The notes: a model not told the origin generated them from the letters alone. Counted from the first letter of the stretch, positions 48,481 through 60,600 are shown. The stretch is DNA of 64,000 nucleotides from Magicicada septendecula (GCA_034769895.1 CM068367.1:314649986-314713985), one strand, 5' to 3'. Numbers and translations: made by a program.

Positions 48481-49185
48481 ACTTTCTTATATTTCTTGAG
48501 TCAGAACTTCAATACATTAGAGACAGAGTTTTAATATTCATGAGTTTTAACTGAAGTCTGAACGGAATGTTAATCGAGAGTTGTAAGGTAGTGTGGGAGT
48601 TATCGGAGTGTTAAATTAAAGACATAGTGTTAAAGTCGAGAGAGGAAGAACAAGTCGGAAATACGAACTAGACACGATGATCGTGTAGAAACTATTGTAA
48701 CTGTTTAGATTTGTTAAACGATGTCAGTTGTAGTGACAATAAATTAAGTCCGCGAAGGAACTAAGCCGATGAACAAATGACTAGAATTCGGTAGTGATTA
48801 CTGAAGTATTAAAGTACCAGTTGTACGCGATGAGATTTAAATAAAATTAATTCGGCGTTAAAGAGATACTATTAATAACTGATGCAAACCTAAGTTAAAT
48901 ATCGAGAATTTGCAAAAGAATCAGGAATGCCGAAGTGCGGAATACGAAGTGTCGTGAAAAGAGTGTTCATTCGGAAGGTGATGAGAGCGTCAATCAGCGC
49001 ATCGGGAATCCTGGAGGACGAGAGAGAGAGGGAGTGAGCGGAGATCATCACAGTTTTACGACGCAGTTGTGGATACGTACCAAGAGTAACGAATTTATGT
49101 ATACTTAGTGTTTAGGAAAAACCACTGTCTGTCGCTCTAAAAGAATTCACTGGTAGTAATATTTAAAATCATAATTAAACTTGGT

Positions 49186-49285
49186 CACGTTAAATTGAAA
49201 TGACCGATTCTTTAAAGAAAAACACAAATATCTATCACGTTAAATTGGAATGACCGATTCTTTAAAGATAAACAGAAATATCTAT
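49186..49285 (+). repeat. Tandem duplication, 2 x 50 bp
   Basis: cacgttaaattg.aatgaccg...aaatatctat occurs twice back to back (49,186-49,235 and 49,236-49,285) with three substitutions between the copies. Confidence 0.92.
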
Positions 49286-49289
49286 ATAA

Positions 49290-52200
49290 CACTATGAATC
49301 CATTTTGTCAAGATAAATTTGGTATAGAGCATAGAATTATGATTATTAATTTTAGTATTTAGATTAAAGACCTTGAGAATATGCTCAGAGTAAATGAATG
49401 CTTATGGAAGTAACTAATCAAATTGATATTAACATGTACCGTTTCCAAGATAACGTTATGTTTTGAATAGCACGAACTATGAATAAATAACTTTAGTATC
49501 ACAATATCTGGTGTATGCTGTACTTATTTAAATATTACCTGGGATGAGATATAACTAATCCTTACTATTACAAATCGAAGCAACATCATAAATTAAAACA
49601 AAAACGAAGACCTGAGATAGTTGTATATGGCGTCCCAAACGCTGGGCGTAAACACTTAACAACTAAGAGAGTTGTATAGCGGTTAAGTTACATCAGGTTA
49701 TTACAAAGGAGGTCTACATTTTTAAAGCCTTATAAAATATGTAACATACGTATAAACTTGTATCTAAAAAGGTAATAAAGTTTACTGATATTTCTAAAGA
49801 GCTTCATCGTCAGGTTAGCCGCACGATAATCAAAAACATGTCACTCATGATGGCGTCATCTCGGACCCTCAATCAAACTCTAAGTGATGGTTTCGGTGGT
49901 TCAGACATTTTAAAAAAGTTTCCATAGTTTCATAATTGTGTCGTCATATTGTTTGTTTCTTGCCCTTTCCTTACTCGTTGTATTCAATGTTGTATGATGG
50001 CAAGAAATCACTGCTCTCACAATCACTTGAAGTTATTGATTCAATAGAATATTTAAAGGTAGAAAGACTCTCCGGAAAAATTCTGGAATGCATATATTCT
50101 TGGAAGCTCCCAATCATGAGTTTTAATGAAGTTTCGACGTACCTTCCATGCAGTTTTAATTTTGAAGCAAGTTTTTTTTTTGTAATTTTCTCCATAGGTT
50201 ATTGGGACATTTTTTGAACGATAGTACTTAAGATAAAGACTAGTGATGGTGTTTGATTTTGACAAATGTTTAGTTTTATAATGGGGCTGATGAGGGGCAC
50301 AATTTAAAAAGTAATAGCAAATTTTTGTAATAGATAGGTTTTTCTTTTCGGTAATTTATTTTTGGATTCAAGAGGTTTCGGAACGCCGTTCTGGGGCGTT
50401 CCCTTTAAATCAAGCCCTGAGAATCATCGGACGACACATCGGTGTGGAATATTAGGTACAGATTGTAAAGCTGAAGTTTGAATATATTCTTCTTAATCTT
50501 GCAATTATACTCTTTACTGTATCAAGGGCTAAACTATCGATCATTATAGTCATATTTAGCGTGAACAGTCCAAACGAAATCATAAAGATTTTTATATCTT
50601 TTGAGGTCTTCCATGACAGAATAAATGTGTTCAGGAAGCCGTGGTTTATGTTTTTCTCTCACCTACCCTCCTTCGAATAAGAATGGATGGTACACTTATT
50701 AATCATGGTACACTAATCCATTTTTAATTTGGTCGATATATATTAACGATCTGAAACTCATAGTCTGGCAGTTATATGACAGAACATCTTAATTTTGGGA
50801 TATAAAAAATTATGAATAGTATAGTAATATGATTTAATGCATAAACTAAAACAAACAAAAATCATTAAGTTGTTAATAACAGGTTACCGAATTGAAAACA
50901 AACAAACAATACAATAACTTAATAAAAATTCAGTGATTATGTACTTTGTATAACGTCACTCATGAAAAATGTACTCTGTATAACGTAATAAAAGATTAAA
51001 GGTCTTAAAAGGGTATGTATGAGTATTATTTTTTTTTGTTTCAGCACCTAATAATACGTAAATAACAGCGTATTAAAAGTTTTTTAAGAACGTTTTGGGT
51101 ACGGACCTGTGTTATATCACTACTCCTCTGCTTCACTACTGAAGGACGTGTATTGTTTACACAGTCAGAAATACACACAAAGGAAACAATAGAACAGGTT
51201 CTTGTTAAATGGGTCACTGTTACAATTGTGACACAGCGTAGATTAGTCACTTGCTGTCTACACAGAGATTATGTAAACAGCACGCTTTACATATTACACC
51301 CTAGTAGGCCTATACTTACTATCTATCGCCATTAGATAGTAGGCTTACATACGAGCTTCATCCTTCATACTATTCACAGCTACTTAGTTGTAGGCCTACA
51401 CGTACAGTCCCATTTGTTTTCGTTTGTTACTGACAAAGTGTGAACGTAAAAACGCTTTGCACTCCTTATTATTATGTATTATACATTCATAGTTATACAT
51501 CATCACATCCTATTATACCATGCGCTGAAGATAGGCCAGATGTCAAAATCAACAACGTAATCAGATGCAAACCAGAATCAACAAGAAAAAACAGAGGGAA
51601 CTGTTGAAATATCAATAACATCATAATTAAGCGTACCCTAGTGCTGAAATGTTAATTTATTTATTAAATATTGCGACAGTACAACCATATACGGTACTGT
51701 GCATTGCCAAAATAATTAATAAAAATAAATAGCCTAAATATAGTTGATAAACATGATTCAGATTGCAAGCTGGATTGTATAAAAAAAGGGAACAGCACAG
51801 TTCATACATGGACACGCATATCTGGCCACCTGTCGCTATCTGTGTGTACATATGTATTTAGTATGTGTGTGTGAAACCTTTCCGTTCCTGAACAGTAACA
51901 ACCCGTATTCAAATGATGTTAGATTTTAAGTATTATTTTAATTATAAGAAATATATGTACAATAATGTAAAACAAAATACACCAAAGTGTGTAGGAAATA
52001 AAGATGCACAAATGGTTAAAAAACCGTGAGAAAGTGACGTAAAGTGAAATTACAATGAATTACAAAGTGAATAACTCTCTGAATAATTACAATAAAGAAG
52101 TGTAAGTTACATATAATAAATATATGAAAATTGGCGATCGATTGAGCATCGTGTAGTGTAAAACAGACTTCGCAACTCGCGAAGATAGGCGAAATCAGTG

Positions 52201-53240
52201 AATCGAACAAGAGTGGGAGTAAGGACGCGTTCGACAAACTCTGACAAGACAAATATTGTTCAGACAGGAGCTTTTGCACGATGTGGCTATAAATACCTGG
52301 TCGCGCTAGTAAAGCTTCTTCTTCTTCATTCAACCATTGCCGCAGGAGGCTATGTTAGTCAGCAACGCTGTCTCGAATGTACAGTAAGCGTCACAGGATG
52401 GACTGGAAGTCAAAGCAGAGGTTCTATGGACACACCTACAGCCCATGATGTGAGGAGAGACAACAAATAAGGAGTACATGCAGTGGAATCCTGTACGAGG
52501 ACCCGAAGGACACGGACCGAGGACCGAGTGGAGGACACGCCGATAATGTACCACATCAAACGAGGTGATAAAAAGCCATATAATTACCTACAATTGAAAG
52601 ACAATAATTAAAAACTATAATGAGAGACATTCGAACTGTTGCTATAAGTAATTAAATTGTACATAGTAGTGTAAAGACTGATTGTTTAATTTAGAATAAT
52701 ATTTCATTTATGTCAATTAGAATTTGAATATAACGTAAATGTTATAAGATCAATATTTGATTTGAAATTGAAATAATTTAAAGTATTTCATATAATCTTT
52801 ATTGGTTAAAAATGCATATGCAGTAGAACAAAAATAGAATCAAAGTAAAATTAAAGGAAGTGAAATAAAAGTAAATTCATTGTTTAAATAAATTAGTAAG
52901 CAATTGCAAAGGTAACCACACTGAATGAGTAAGCCGAGAGCAAAATATTTGATAGTTAAGATTAGATAATAAGATTTCTGTATACCATGTTTAATGTAAA
53001 TTGTCAACCAGAAGTCGCGTGCAAAAGATTCGCACAAGCGAAGAATAATGAGTTTTTCTATTTCCGAAATAAGGAAAGGATGTTGTTCAATAAATAATGT
53101 AAATACAGTATTAAAAAACGTATTACACATTCTTGTTATTACGATTACACCTAACATCATTGTTATGTTATATAACGTATACTCCAAATTGTGGGGTATA
53201 ATTGACACATGCATAATTATATTGCATTAATGTGTTAAAA
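49290..53240. other. Unassigned stretch with a GC-richer island near 52.13-52.56 kb
   Basis: A hairpin ggaacgcc/gggcgttcc lies near 50,391-50,413. Bases 52,130-52,560 are less AT-rich and hold a TATA-box-like ctataaatacc (52,287-52,297); this could be a promoter or an LTR fragment but has no other support. TAGGCCTA at 51,305 and 51,391. No gene recognised. Confidence 0.45.
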
Positions 53241-53272
53241 TATATGAGGCCCCCAGATACAAAACCCCCTAT
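53241..53272 (+). repeat. Terminal inverted repeat, left
   Basis: Contains gaggcccccagatacaaaac and ends cccctat. It pairs with 55,448-55,479 with three mismatches. Confidence 0.88.
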
Positions 53273-53444
53273 CAGCAAAGATCATTATTTTTCAGGAAAC
53301 GCAAAACACTGTAGCAACTAAACTAATTAAGCTTTATACATGAAAATTTTGCAAAAAATAGGAAAAAAATTCTTGATTAATGTAACAAAATCTTAAAAAT
53401 ATTGTAGCAATAATCTTCTTTAATTCAGAATTTTAGTAATCATA

Positions 53445-53516
53445 TAGGGAGTTTTGATTCTGTAAAACGTACATAGGGGGTTTTGCAACTGTATGCATTA
53501 GATATAAGGGATTTTT
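53445..53516 (+). repeat. Subterminal motif cluster, left (three copies)
   Basis: tatagggagttttgattctg, catagggggttttgcaactg and a weaker gatataagggatttttcatc occur in tandem-like spacing. They match the inner part of the terminal repeat read on the minus strand (atagggggttttgtatctg). Confidence 0.75.
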
Positions 53517-53736
53517 CATCAGTAATTATGTAAAAACAACATTTGATAAATTTTATTTTCCTTACATATTTGTTATAATAAATCATACAAATATAACAAT
53601 TTAAAAATTTTTACTAGTACAGTTATTATGATTTTTTACACAAAACAATTATTTTTATTGTGAAATTTTAGTATTTCTTATTATGATACTTTTGTAAGAG
53701 TCTAACTTTTCCAAAAATTATTAGTCTGTTCTCCAG

Positions 53737-54939
53737 CTACACAGTAAAATCATCATTATCATTAATTTCAAATTCTTCATCTTCTCTAAATTCACAGTCA
53801 TCGTATTCACTTTAGTTATAGTATCAATAACATAAAATGATAGTTCTGGATTTACATCCCAATTTATGCCGAAATGAAGTTGTAAGTCTGACCACATCAC
53901 TGATTTTTGCTTCCTTGATGCTGTTTCCATATTGAATTTCTTTTGGTTCGCCTATGAAGGATGTTTCTTTTTTAGTGACAGACCTGGCCTCACTATATTG
54001 ATTATTATAAAATGCTTCTCCCCTAATTAATACAGATTTGTTTGGTTTTCCTTTAGTAATTACAAAACTTTTGATTTTTGAAACTTAAAATGCCATGTTC
54101 CCGTTGGTTTCATAATATCGTCTGAAAAGTCCTTCCAATTTTGCACAGATAAATTTTGGTAAATATACTTTAGATTCATGATCGCCAACTTCAGTTTCTG
54201 GACGCATATAGCACAACTGTAGATATTGTTTGCACTGCAATTTAACTCTACCTTCTGATTTTGCAGTACTTCTAAAAATGCTTTTCAACACACTCTTAGT
54301 GCCATTGGAGTCTTAGGAAGGAGATAAGTAGTGCTTACCTTCTTTTTTAACATTTTTTTTCTTTTTCTATTGAAGGAGTTGTTACTCTTACATTCTGAAG
54401 AATGAAATTTTTTCTCCACTCGAGTTCAGGGTGTTTGTGATAGCGCTGGTGCACTTTCCTGATATCCTGCATTGTAAGTTTACAGTAAAACATGACTTGA
54501 CACCATGGTCACAGGTCGGAAGTACTGGAAATCCTTTCGGCCTATATCTGAAACAGAAAAAAACAAAAATAATGTAACAAAAATTTGTGATAACACGTAG
54601 ATATAACAAAAGTTACAAGTCTGTTAATAGTTAGTCATTTTATAATAGTTCAAAAATTCTAACTAAATAAAGTTTAATAAAATTGCTAGACTATTCATAC
54701 ATAAATATTATTATTAATATTATATTAATAATTATCTATAAATTACCTGGCTTTTTTAGCTGCATTTCTTTTTCAAGTGTCTGTATTTGACTTGTGCTTT
54801 CTGGTTTTGCTTGCTGGTGGTTGTGGTTCTTCATCACTGCAAGCTATTAGAACGTAGGAGTCCCATCTTTCGTTATATGGTTATTTAAAATATCAATACC
54901 TTCTTCTTCTAATTCAATAATTATACATGAGTTTTCCAT
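53737..54939 (-). pseudogene. Decayed two-exon transposon gene, unidentified
   Basis: Exon 1 (54,939-54,747) starts ATG with MENSCIIIELEEE, shifts frame, and continues DSYVLIACSDEEPQPPAS then KTRKHKSN and KRNAAKKA. The intron (54,746-54,548, 199 bp) has GT...ttctgtttcAG, and splicing restores codon AG|A. Exon 2 continues YRPKGFPVLPTCDHGVKSC, shifts to CKLTMQDIRKVHQRYHKHPE, then, after another shift, LKSIFRSTAKSEGR, VYLPKFICAKLEGLFRRYYE, a stop after NGNMAF, ITKGKPNKSVLIRGEAFY, and an acidic end DDCEFREDEEFEIND. The K/R-rich block followed by a short Cys cluster and a helix-forming segment resembles the N-terminus of uncharacterised transposon proteins in arthropods. I see no catalytic DDE triad, so the middle may be deleted. 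Multiple stops and shifts show it is dead. Confidence 0.6.
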
Positions 54940-55174
54940 TTTAACAGATTAAATAATAAAACTTCACAATAATTCAATGTAACCTTAATAGTAACAACAC
55001 ACATGCAGTACAAAAACAGGATGGAACATATATCAGCATACTTCCTTATGTACATAGGAGTACCAACCAAAGAAAATAATATTTTCCTATTTATTTTCAA
55101 ATAACTCATATGAACATTTTATTCACTATAAACAGGAAGATGAAATTTCAAATCAAGATTTAACGTGAAACAAG

Positions 55175-55375
55175 AATATGAGGAGTTTTGCACCTGTAAT
55201 GTCAAAAATCCATTGAATTAGGATGGTGGATAGGGGACTTTGCTTCTGTATCTAAAAAGATGTTATATGGTGTATTTTGATCCTGTAGCAAGTGAGCAGA
55301 TAGGGAGTTTTGCAACTGTACCCCATTTTATTTTTCAATTTTTAATAGTTTTTAGTGGGTTTTGGGCCTGTTTTC
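55175..55375 (+). repeat. Subterminal motif cluster, right (about five copies)
   Basis: gaggagttttgcacctgta (55,180), gataggggactttgcttctg (about 55,230), a weaker gtattttgatcctgtag (55,272), gatagggagttttgcaactg (55,299) and tagtgggttttgggcctg (about 55,353) are variants of one motif of about 20 bp, all in the orientation of the right terminal repeat. Confidence 0.75.
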
Positions 55376-55447
55376 TATGTTAAACATGTTCAGATGAAGG
55401 TAGAATATATGGCAGTACCAGTAACTGAATATCATGAAATTGGTCAC

Positions 55448-55479
55448 ATAGAGGGTTTTGCATCTGGTGGCCTCATATA
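55448..55479 (-). repeat. Terminal inverted repeat, right
   Basis: Reverse complement of the left terminal repeat with three mismatches; outside it the sequence continues ttccttg. Confidence 0.88.
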
Positions 55480-56533
55480 TTCCTTGTAATATACAGTATA
55501 TGTACACATATATTAAATATAAATTTAGCGCTAGGCTATAGAAAATTTTCGATGTAATATTGATTATTCTGTTCAAATAATCCAATTATTACTTTAAATT
55601 ATAATATTTTAAATTGTAAGTTAATAAATTAATATATTTAATATCACAGTAAATTATTTAACATAATAATAACACGCATAATACCACCGTTACTATTGTT
55701 TTTTTTTTTTTAATGAATTCTACAGAAATTACATAAAAAGTTCATAGATTCACTAACGTTAAACATTTATAAAGTTTTTTAATGCGTTATATGAAACATG
55801 TTGCAAGTTTTCATAATGAAGCTTGCATCTCCATTGCATTTTGGTGTCCTCTGCGTTCTAGCTATATATAAGGTACCGGTACGGTATATTTGATACCTTC
55901 TTGACATTTTAATACCATATATTTGCAAGCTAAAATCTTCAATTGCTGTAATCGTGTGTTAATATATAACATATAGGCCCTACTATTTATGTAAAAATTA
56001 TGAACCATTGGTAAACATTATTGTAAAACTCGTACAAGAAATAACAGAATTGAGCGTGCAGTTGCGTTGTCACCTTGACCGCTGGCTGCGGTGTCGTAGT
56101 CCGCATTGTTGACATCGTCACGTGAGTCAACAGAATTTAAACAATGCCAGTAATGTTAATCATGGTAAATTTGCAACGCAACAATGCAATTACATACATC
56201 ATCTCCTGTTGGCAACGGTTGCTTAGCAACCGAGCAGCGTCTCCTGCGCCTCGCAGAAGCTATACTCCTTTCGGTACAAAATGGCCAGTTCTTTACTGGT
56301 GTCGCATTTTAACGTTCTTCGAGTTTTAATTCTCATACAGTTTGAGGGATTCAGTGGATCGGATTTATGTGAATTGTGTTTTACATAAATTCAATAAGAT
56401 AAATAGTCCCTCACACACGTCCCAAAATCTGGAGTTTGTTTAGCCCTCCTAAAATGGTATGAGCTATTGTATCAACAAGAAAGTGCATTAGTCACACTAA
56501 TATTACTACACTCTTTAATATGGGCAGTCCATA
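55480..56533. other. Unassigned stretch
   Basis: AT-rich to about 56,030, then a more GC-rich patch (56,050-56,300, with ggcaacggttgcttagcaac, an imperfect palindrome). No gene recognised. Confidence 0.45.
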
Positions 56534-56586
56534 TTTTATTATTATTATTATTATTATTAGTAGTAGTAGTAGTAGTAGTAGTAGTA
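56534..56586. repeat. (ATT)n-(AGT)n compound microsatellite
   Basis: About eight ATT/TTA units run into about nine AGT units, ending at the 3' edge of the R1-like element. Confidence 0.93.
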
Positions 56587-57332
56587 TAGTTTTTTATTTT
56601 TTTTATAGAGGGGGAAAATGCTTTATGCACTGTCAGAGGAGGCCGTGTTTCCTCTGGTGTGTGGGACTCTCACTCACTAAAAAAAAAAACACCTCTAATT
56701 CTGGCATTCATATCCTATTGCGCCCTTATCGGGCTCCTTCTACTTGTTCCTCATCTCTACTGCCCGTTGGGTGCAAGTTGGGCCTGTTTTTTTTCTAGTT
56801 GGACCCACTGAAAAAATGCATTGATGCGGTCCCATTCCGCCTTACCACGAAGCATAAGCGCAACTACGCTCTCGGGCGTGAACTCCCCGAACTCCATTTC
56901 CAGTACCATCCTCTGTCTTTCGAATCTGCAGCACTTGAAAAACGTGTGCGAGGCATCTTCATGGGGGAGAGTCTCCGTATTGGCAAGCTGGGCTTTGCAC
57001 CTTTCCCATTCTATGGAGGTAGGCATTAAAATTGCCGTGGCCACTGAGCAACTGGGTCAGATGGTAGTTGACCTCACCGTGTTGGCGGTCGATCCATTCC
57101 TTCAAGTTCGGTATGAGCCTTGCGGTCCATCTTCGTCTATCCTCTCTATCCCAATGATCTTGCCAGTGCCGGAGAGTGAGTTGCCTGGTTTCATGCTTTG
57201 CGGCATCCCTTCCAATTTCCTCTCTTCTTTCGAATAAATACTTCCGCCCTAGAGCCAAGAGGTCTATGGGAATCACTCCCGCTATCACCAGGACTACTGG
57301 CTCTGGCACTGTCCGGTAAGAGGACGCTACTC

Positions 57333-57333
<1 letters not shown>
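56587..57333 (-). mobile_element. R1-clade non-LTR retrotransposon, 5'-truncated, within an (AGT)n array
   Basis: On the minus strand the element starts at the edge of the long AGT array (57,334), carries the C-terminal end of its second protein, and continues through a short 3' untranslated region containing gtgagtgagagtcccacaca, ending in an A/T-rich tail at 56,587 where AGT repeats resume. About 750 bp remain of an element that is normally 5-6 kb. Identical trinucleotide arrays on both sides suggest insertion into the microsatellite. Some R1-clade families (for example Waldo and Mino) are known to target simple repeats. Confidence 0.8.
56757..57309 (-). pseudogene. R1-clade ORF2 C-terminal domain, frameshifted
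   Basis: From 57,309 the frame reads LTLRHWQDHWDREDRRRWTARLIPN, KEWIDRQHGEVNYHLTQLLSGHG, FNAYLHRMGKVQSPAC. A one-base change in the run of C around 56,965-56,990 moves the frame, which resumes HEDASHTFFKCCRFERQR and runs to a stop at 56,757. The W..RWD....GRWT..LIP, W..R.HGEV...LTQ.L.GHG.F..YL.R and C..C.....EDA.H..F.C..+...R series is the conserved C-terminal region of R1-like elements, including the cysteine-histidine knuckle; here the second cysteine is lost at the shift. The catalytic domains are absent, so this is a dead fragment. Confidence 0.88.
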
Positions 57334-57334
<1 letters not shown>

Positions 57335-57381
<47 letters not shown>

Positions 57382-57395
57382 TGGTAGTGGTAGTG

Positions 57396-57438
<43 letters not shown>

Positions 57439-57479
57439 TTGTAGTAGTAGTGGTGGTGGTGGTAGTAGTAGTAGTGGTG

Positions 57480-57511
<32 letters not shown>

Positions 57512-57518
57512 GGTAGTG

Positions 57519-57558
<40 letters not shown>

Positions 57559-57560
57559 TG

Positions 57561-57606
<46 letters not shown>

Positions 57607-57608
57607 TG

Positions 57609-57663
<55 letters not shown>

Positions 57664-57683
57664 CAGTAGTAGTAGTAGTAGTA
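57335..57683. repeat. (AGT)n microsatellite, about 350 bp
   Basis: A long array of AGT with interspersed GGT blocks and a few TTG/CAG variants. It generates artificial poly-Val, poly-Thr and poly-Tyr frames on both strands, none of which is a gene. Confidence 0.98.
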
Positions 57684-57689
57684 ACGATA

Positions 57690-60600
57690 TTCACGTCGAC
57701 ATTTTACGGTAAAAATAAAAGCCACATTACGAAGTGATGCACTTAATCGACAGCACATGTACAATATTTTGTTATTGTACTTATATTGTGTTTAAGAGAC
57801 AGAATCATGGCATTTTAAACTTTCGTGAACTTTCGAGATCAAATAGTTCTAATAATTTAATTTAGCTATTAAATTTTTGGTGATTCAATAAAACACCAGA
57901 TATTATCAGTTGTGATAATTGTTACCGTCAAAACGTCATGTCATGAACGCTATTAACCAGTATTACTCACACATGGCACTAAATTTTCTGCATAAATATC
58001 GTGACATCATGACAGAACTAAACTCAAATGTAGCGCTTTTAACAGGCGTATTTATACATATTTTCTCATTCTTTTGACTTCTTAAAACTGAGAAAGGCGA
58101 GTTTATAGTACAAACGTATGTAAACTTAATTAACCATAGTACATTGAAATCCCATATGAGCGGCTTTCTTCGATTTCCCCCACAGACCATCTGCCTTTCT
58201 TGCTAAACGTTTCTTTGCAAGGTGATGGCAAACCAGTAAGTGATAATCTTGCTTAGTAATGGTCTATAAGTTGTCAGCCAGCAGTATTTACAGGACATTT
58301 ATTCTATTGACTTTACTAACACTTAGTACGGACTTTCACCGTATATTTACACAATTTAACGAAGTTTAGTTATTAATTTTATTAGATGTTCATTTGGTTC
58401 CTTTTTGAGTTTTTCGAATATTTTACATGTGCGATGTTTATCAAATTCAGTGTAAGGGCAATAAAAGTGCATTAATATTTAATATTGAAGAGTCGGTGAT
58501 TCAAGGTAAGCCTGTACTTTATTTGGGCTACAGCTTACCAGAAGCAATATTTTATTCTATTGGAGTGAGCATTTCTGTAATAAAAAGCACGTATTGCCAT
58601 ATCTTCGTAACATAACTCCCATTACATTATCTGCTGCATATGCTGCCACGCATAACTACTGTTTATTACCCGTATTTAAAACAATGTTATTTTGTTAAAT
58701 TAAACAGTAAAACACCTAGCTGTTAACAATTTCCTTCCCACTATATTATTTATTGTGATAATGTTACTTATTTTTTTGTTTTCGACCGATGGAGATTCAT
58801 GCTGTTAAAAGCCATTCCATGTGTTCGAAACAAACACATGGAATAACTAATTTAGAAGTAAGCATACACAAACGTATGAACTGCACTACAAGATAAATTA
58901 TTGTAATTCCACTAAATACTAAATTGTTGAAAACTCTATGTTAATTATGTTACACACTCAATAAGTAGTGAACGCTAATTTCTAGACGTACAGAATAAAA
59001 TATTCAAAAAGTTAACAATATTATTGTCTGGCAAAATGTTAATATATTTAAATATAACTCTTGTAAAATAAGTAAAGGAAAAATGAATACAAACCAAATA
59101 AAATCCTTTACTAACAACTTAAATAAGTTAAAATATTGTCTAATAACTAGAAACAGTCAACCATCGAATTTTAAACCAATTTTAAAATGGAATTTCTTAT
59201 TGATTATGCGTAAGCCAGTGATCGGACAGGAAACATTCTTGTGAAACGTACATCAGGCAATCATATACAGTAGGCCTACTTGAAATAAAATTATAATTGT
59301 ATTTCTACTTTAGTAGCTACAAATTATCATTATTATAAACTTTCAAATTAACAAAGTATCTAAATTTTAAGAAAAACATAGGCCCAAGTCCTTCGCGGAT
59401 CTCTTATTGGGATTTTATAGAGAAGAATAATCTTAAATTGAATACGTCAAGCCCGTACTCTGTATACAAATGTAGGTCTATACATCAAAACTAGAGATTT
59501 TTCTAAAAAAAAAGAGTATACGCTAAAAACAAACAACTATATAACAATCTGATTTGCTATTAGCTACTTGTTGTGTCTTCGATGCGGCGTGTTACCCTGA
59601 CATGGGTACAGACAACCAGTGCACACACGGGCATCGCGTGTCTTATGACCACAGTGGCCTGTTGTCGCAACAAACCCGTCTTGACAGTCCCGACACACGA
59701 AATGTGTTCCTGTACGTCTGTGGTTGGAAAACCCCTATTGGAAAACGGAGAATTTGATGCTTGATTTGCGTATATTAAGGCTGCGAACAAGCAGCTGCTT
59801 ATACAGCAGCTGATAAACAAAACGCATTATATTCTTACATAGAGGTAAGTCTAATTGTTTATATATAAATTAAAGAGAGAACTTTAAATAGCGACAGCTA
59901 GCTCATAACGTAAAAGTAACTTTTTTTACCTTTATGCAGAAGGTACCTGCACGTTTACGTATTGTCTCTCGTTTCAACAAAAGAACAGTTTACTTTCTAC
60001 ACTAATCAGTTCAGTCAGATTTCTGAGATAGACTTATGTAAAGTTTTCTAACATTAAAGGTAATGGAATGCCTAACTTACATTACGTAATAACAGTGTAA
60101 ACTTTAAATTTAATTTTATAATAAATTGCAGTTACAATAACTTGCAATTGAAATTACAACTGTAAAAGACAAATTTACAGTTTCATTAATACAATTTCCA
60201 TTCAGGATTCTCACAGTCATATTACCTGCTGGATCTAAGGGAAAGCATCCACCAAGTTGTCGCTATTCGTAAGAGCACTTTAGTGTCAGTCACCGTGCAA
60301 ATCAAAATAACAATGCGTAATACATTGTCTTGAGCTAGTACAAACCTAAAATAATAGCTTTTTATAGTAAACCATCTGACAAAGGGGCGGTGTGGAAGTT
60401 AAGTAGTAAGGTGAAAATAAAGGGCACACAATCTTGACTAGTGTAGAGGAAGTTTTAATATCGAAACTAAGAAAATTAATAATTGAATACAGATGAAGTA
60501 TATAAGAGGGGTCAGAGAGAAGAGAAAAATGAGAAATTACATGACAAGAAGAGATTTTAAATCAAATCGTAGCAATTAAAGTACATAAGAATGCCTGATA

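Larger units (their letters stand above)
53241..55479. mobile_element. Terminal-inverted-repeat DNA transposon, 2.24 kb, family not identified
   Basis: The ends are 32-bp inverted repeats with three mismatches. Left (53,241-53,272) begins tatatgaggcccccagat and right (55,448-55,479), read on the minus strand, begins tatatgaggccaccagat. The palindromic TATA/ATATAT at both edges may be the target duplication, which makes the exact boundary ambiguous. Just inside both ends, further copies of the inner terminal motif (atagggggttttgcaactgta and variants) recur. The minus strand carries a decayed gene with an intron. Size, terminal repeats and gene orientation fit a class II element. The TIR sequence does not match one of the common superfamilies as I know them. 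Confidence 0.8.

Noticed and set aside
52130..52560. GC-richer island with ctataaatacc as a gene promoter
   Set aside because: No downstream coding exon or splice structure I could support; noted only as an unassigned island.
57191..57764. Long frames encoding poly-Thr, poly-Tyr and poly-Val across the AGT array
   Set aside because: They arise on both strands simply because a trinucleotide repeat lacks stops; there is no independent coding evidence.
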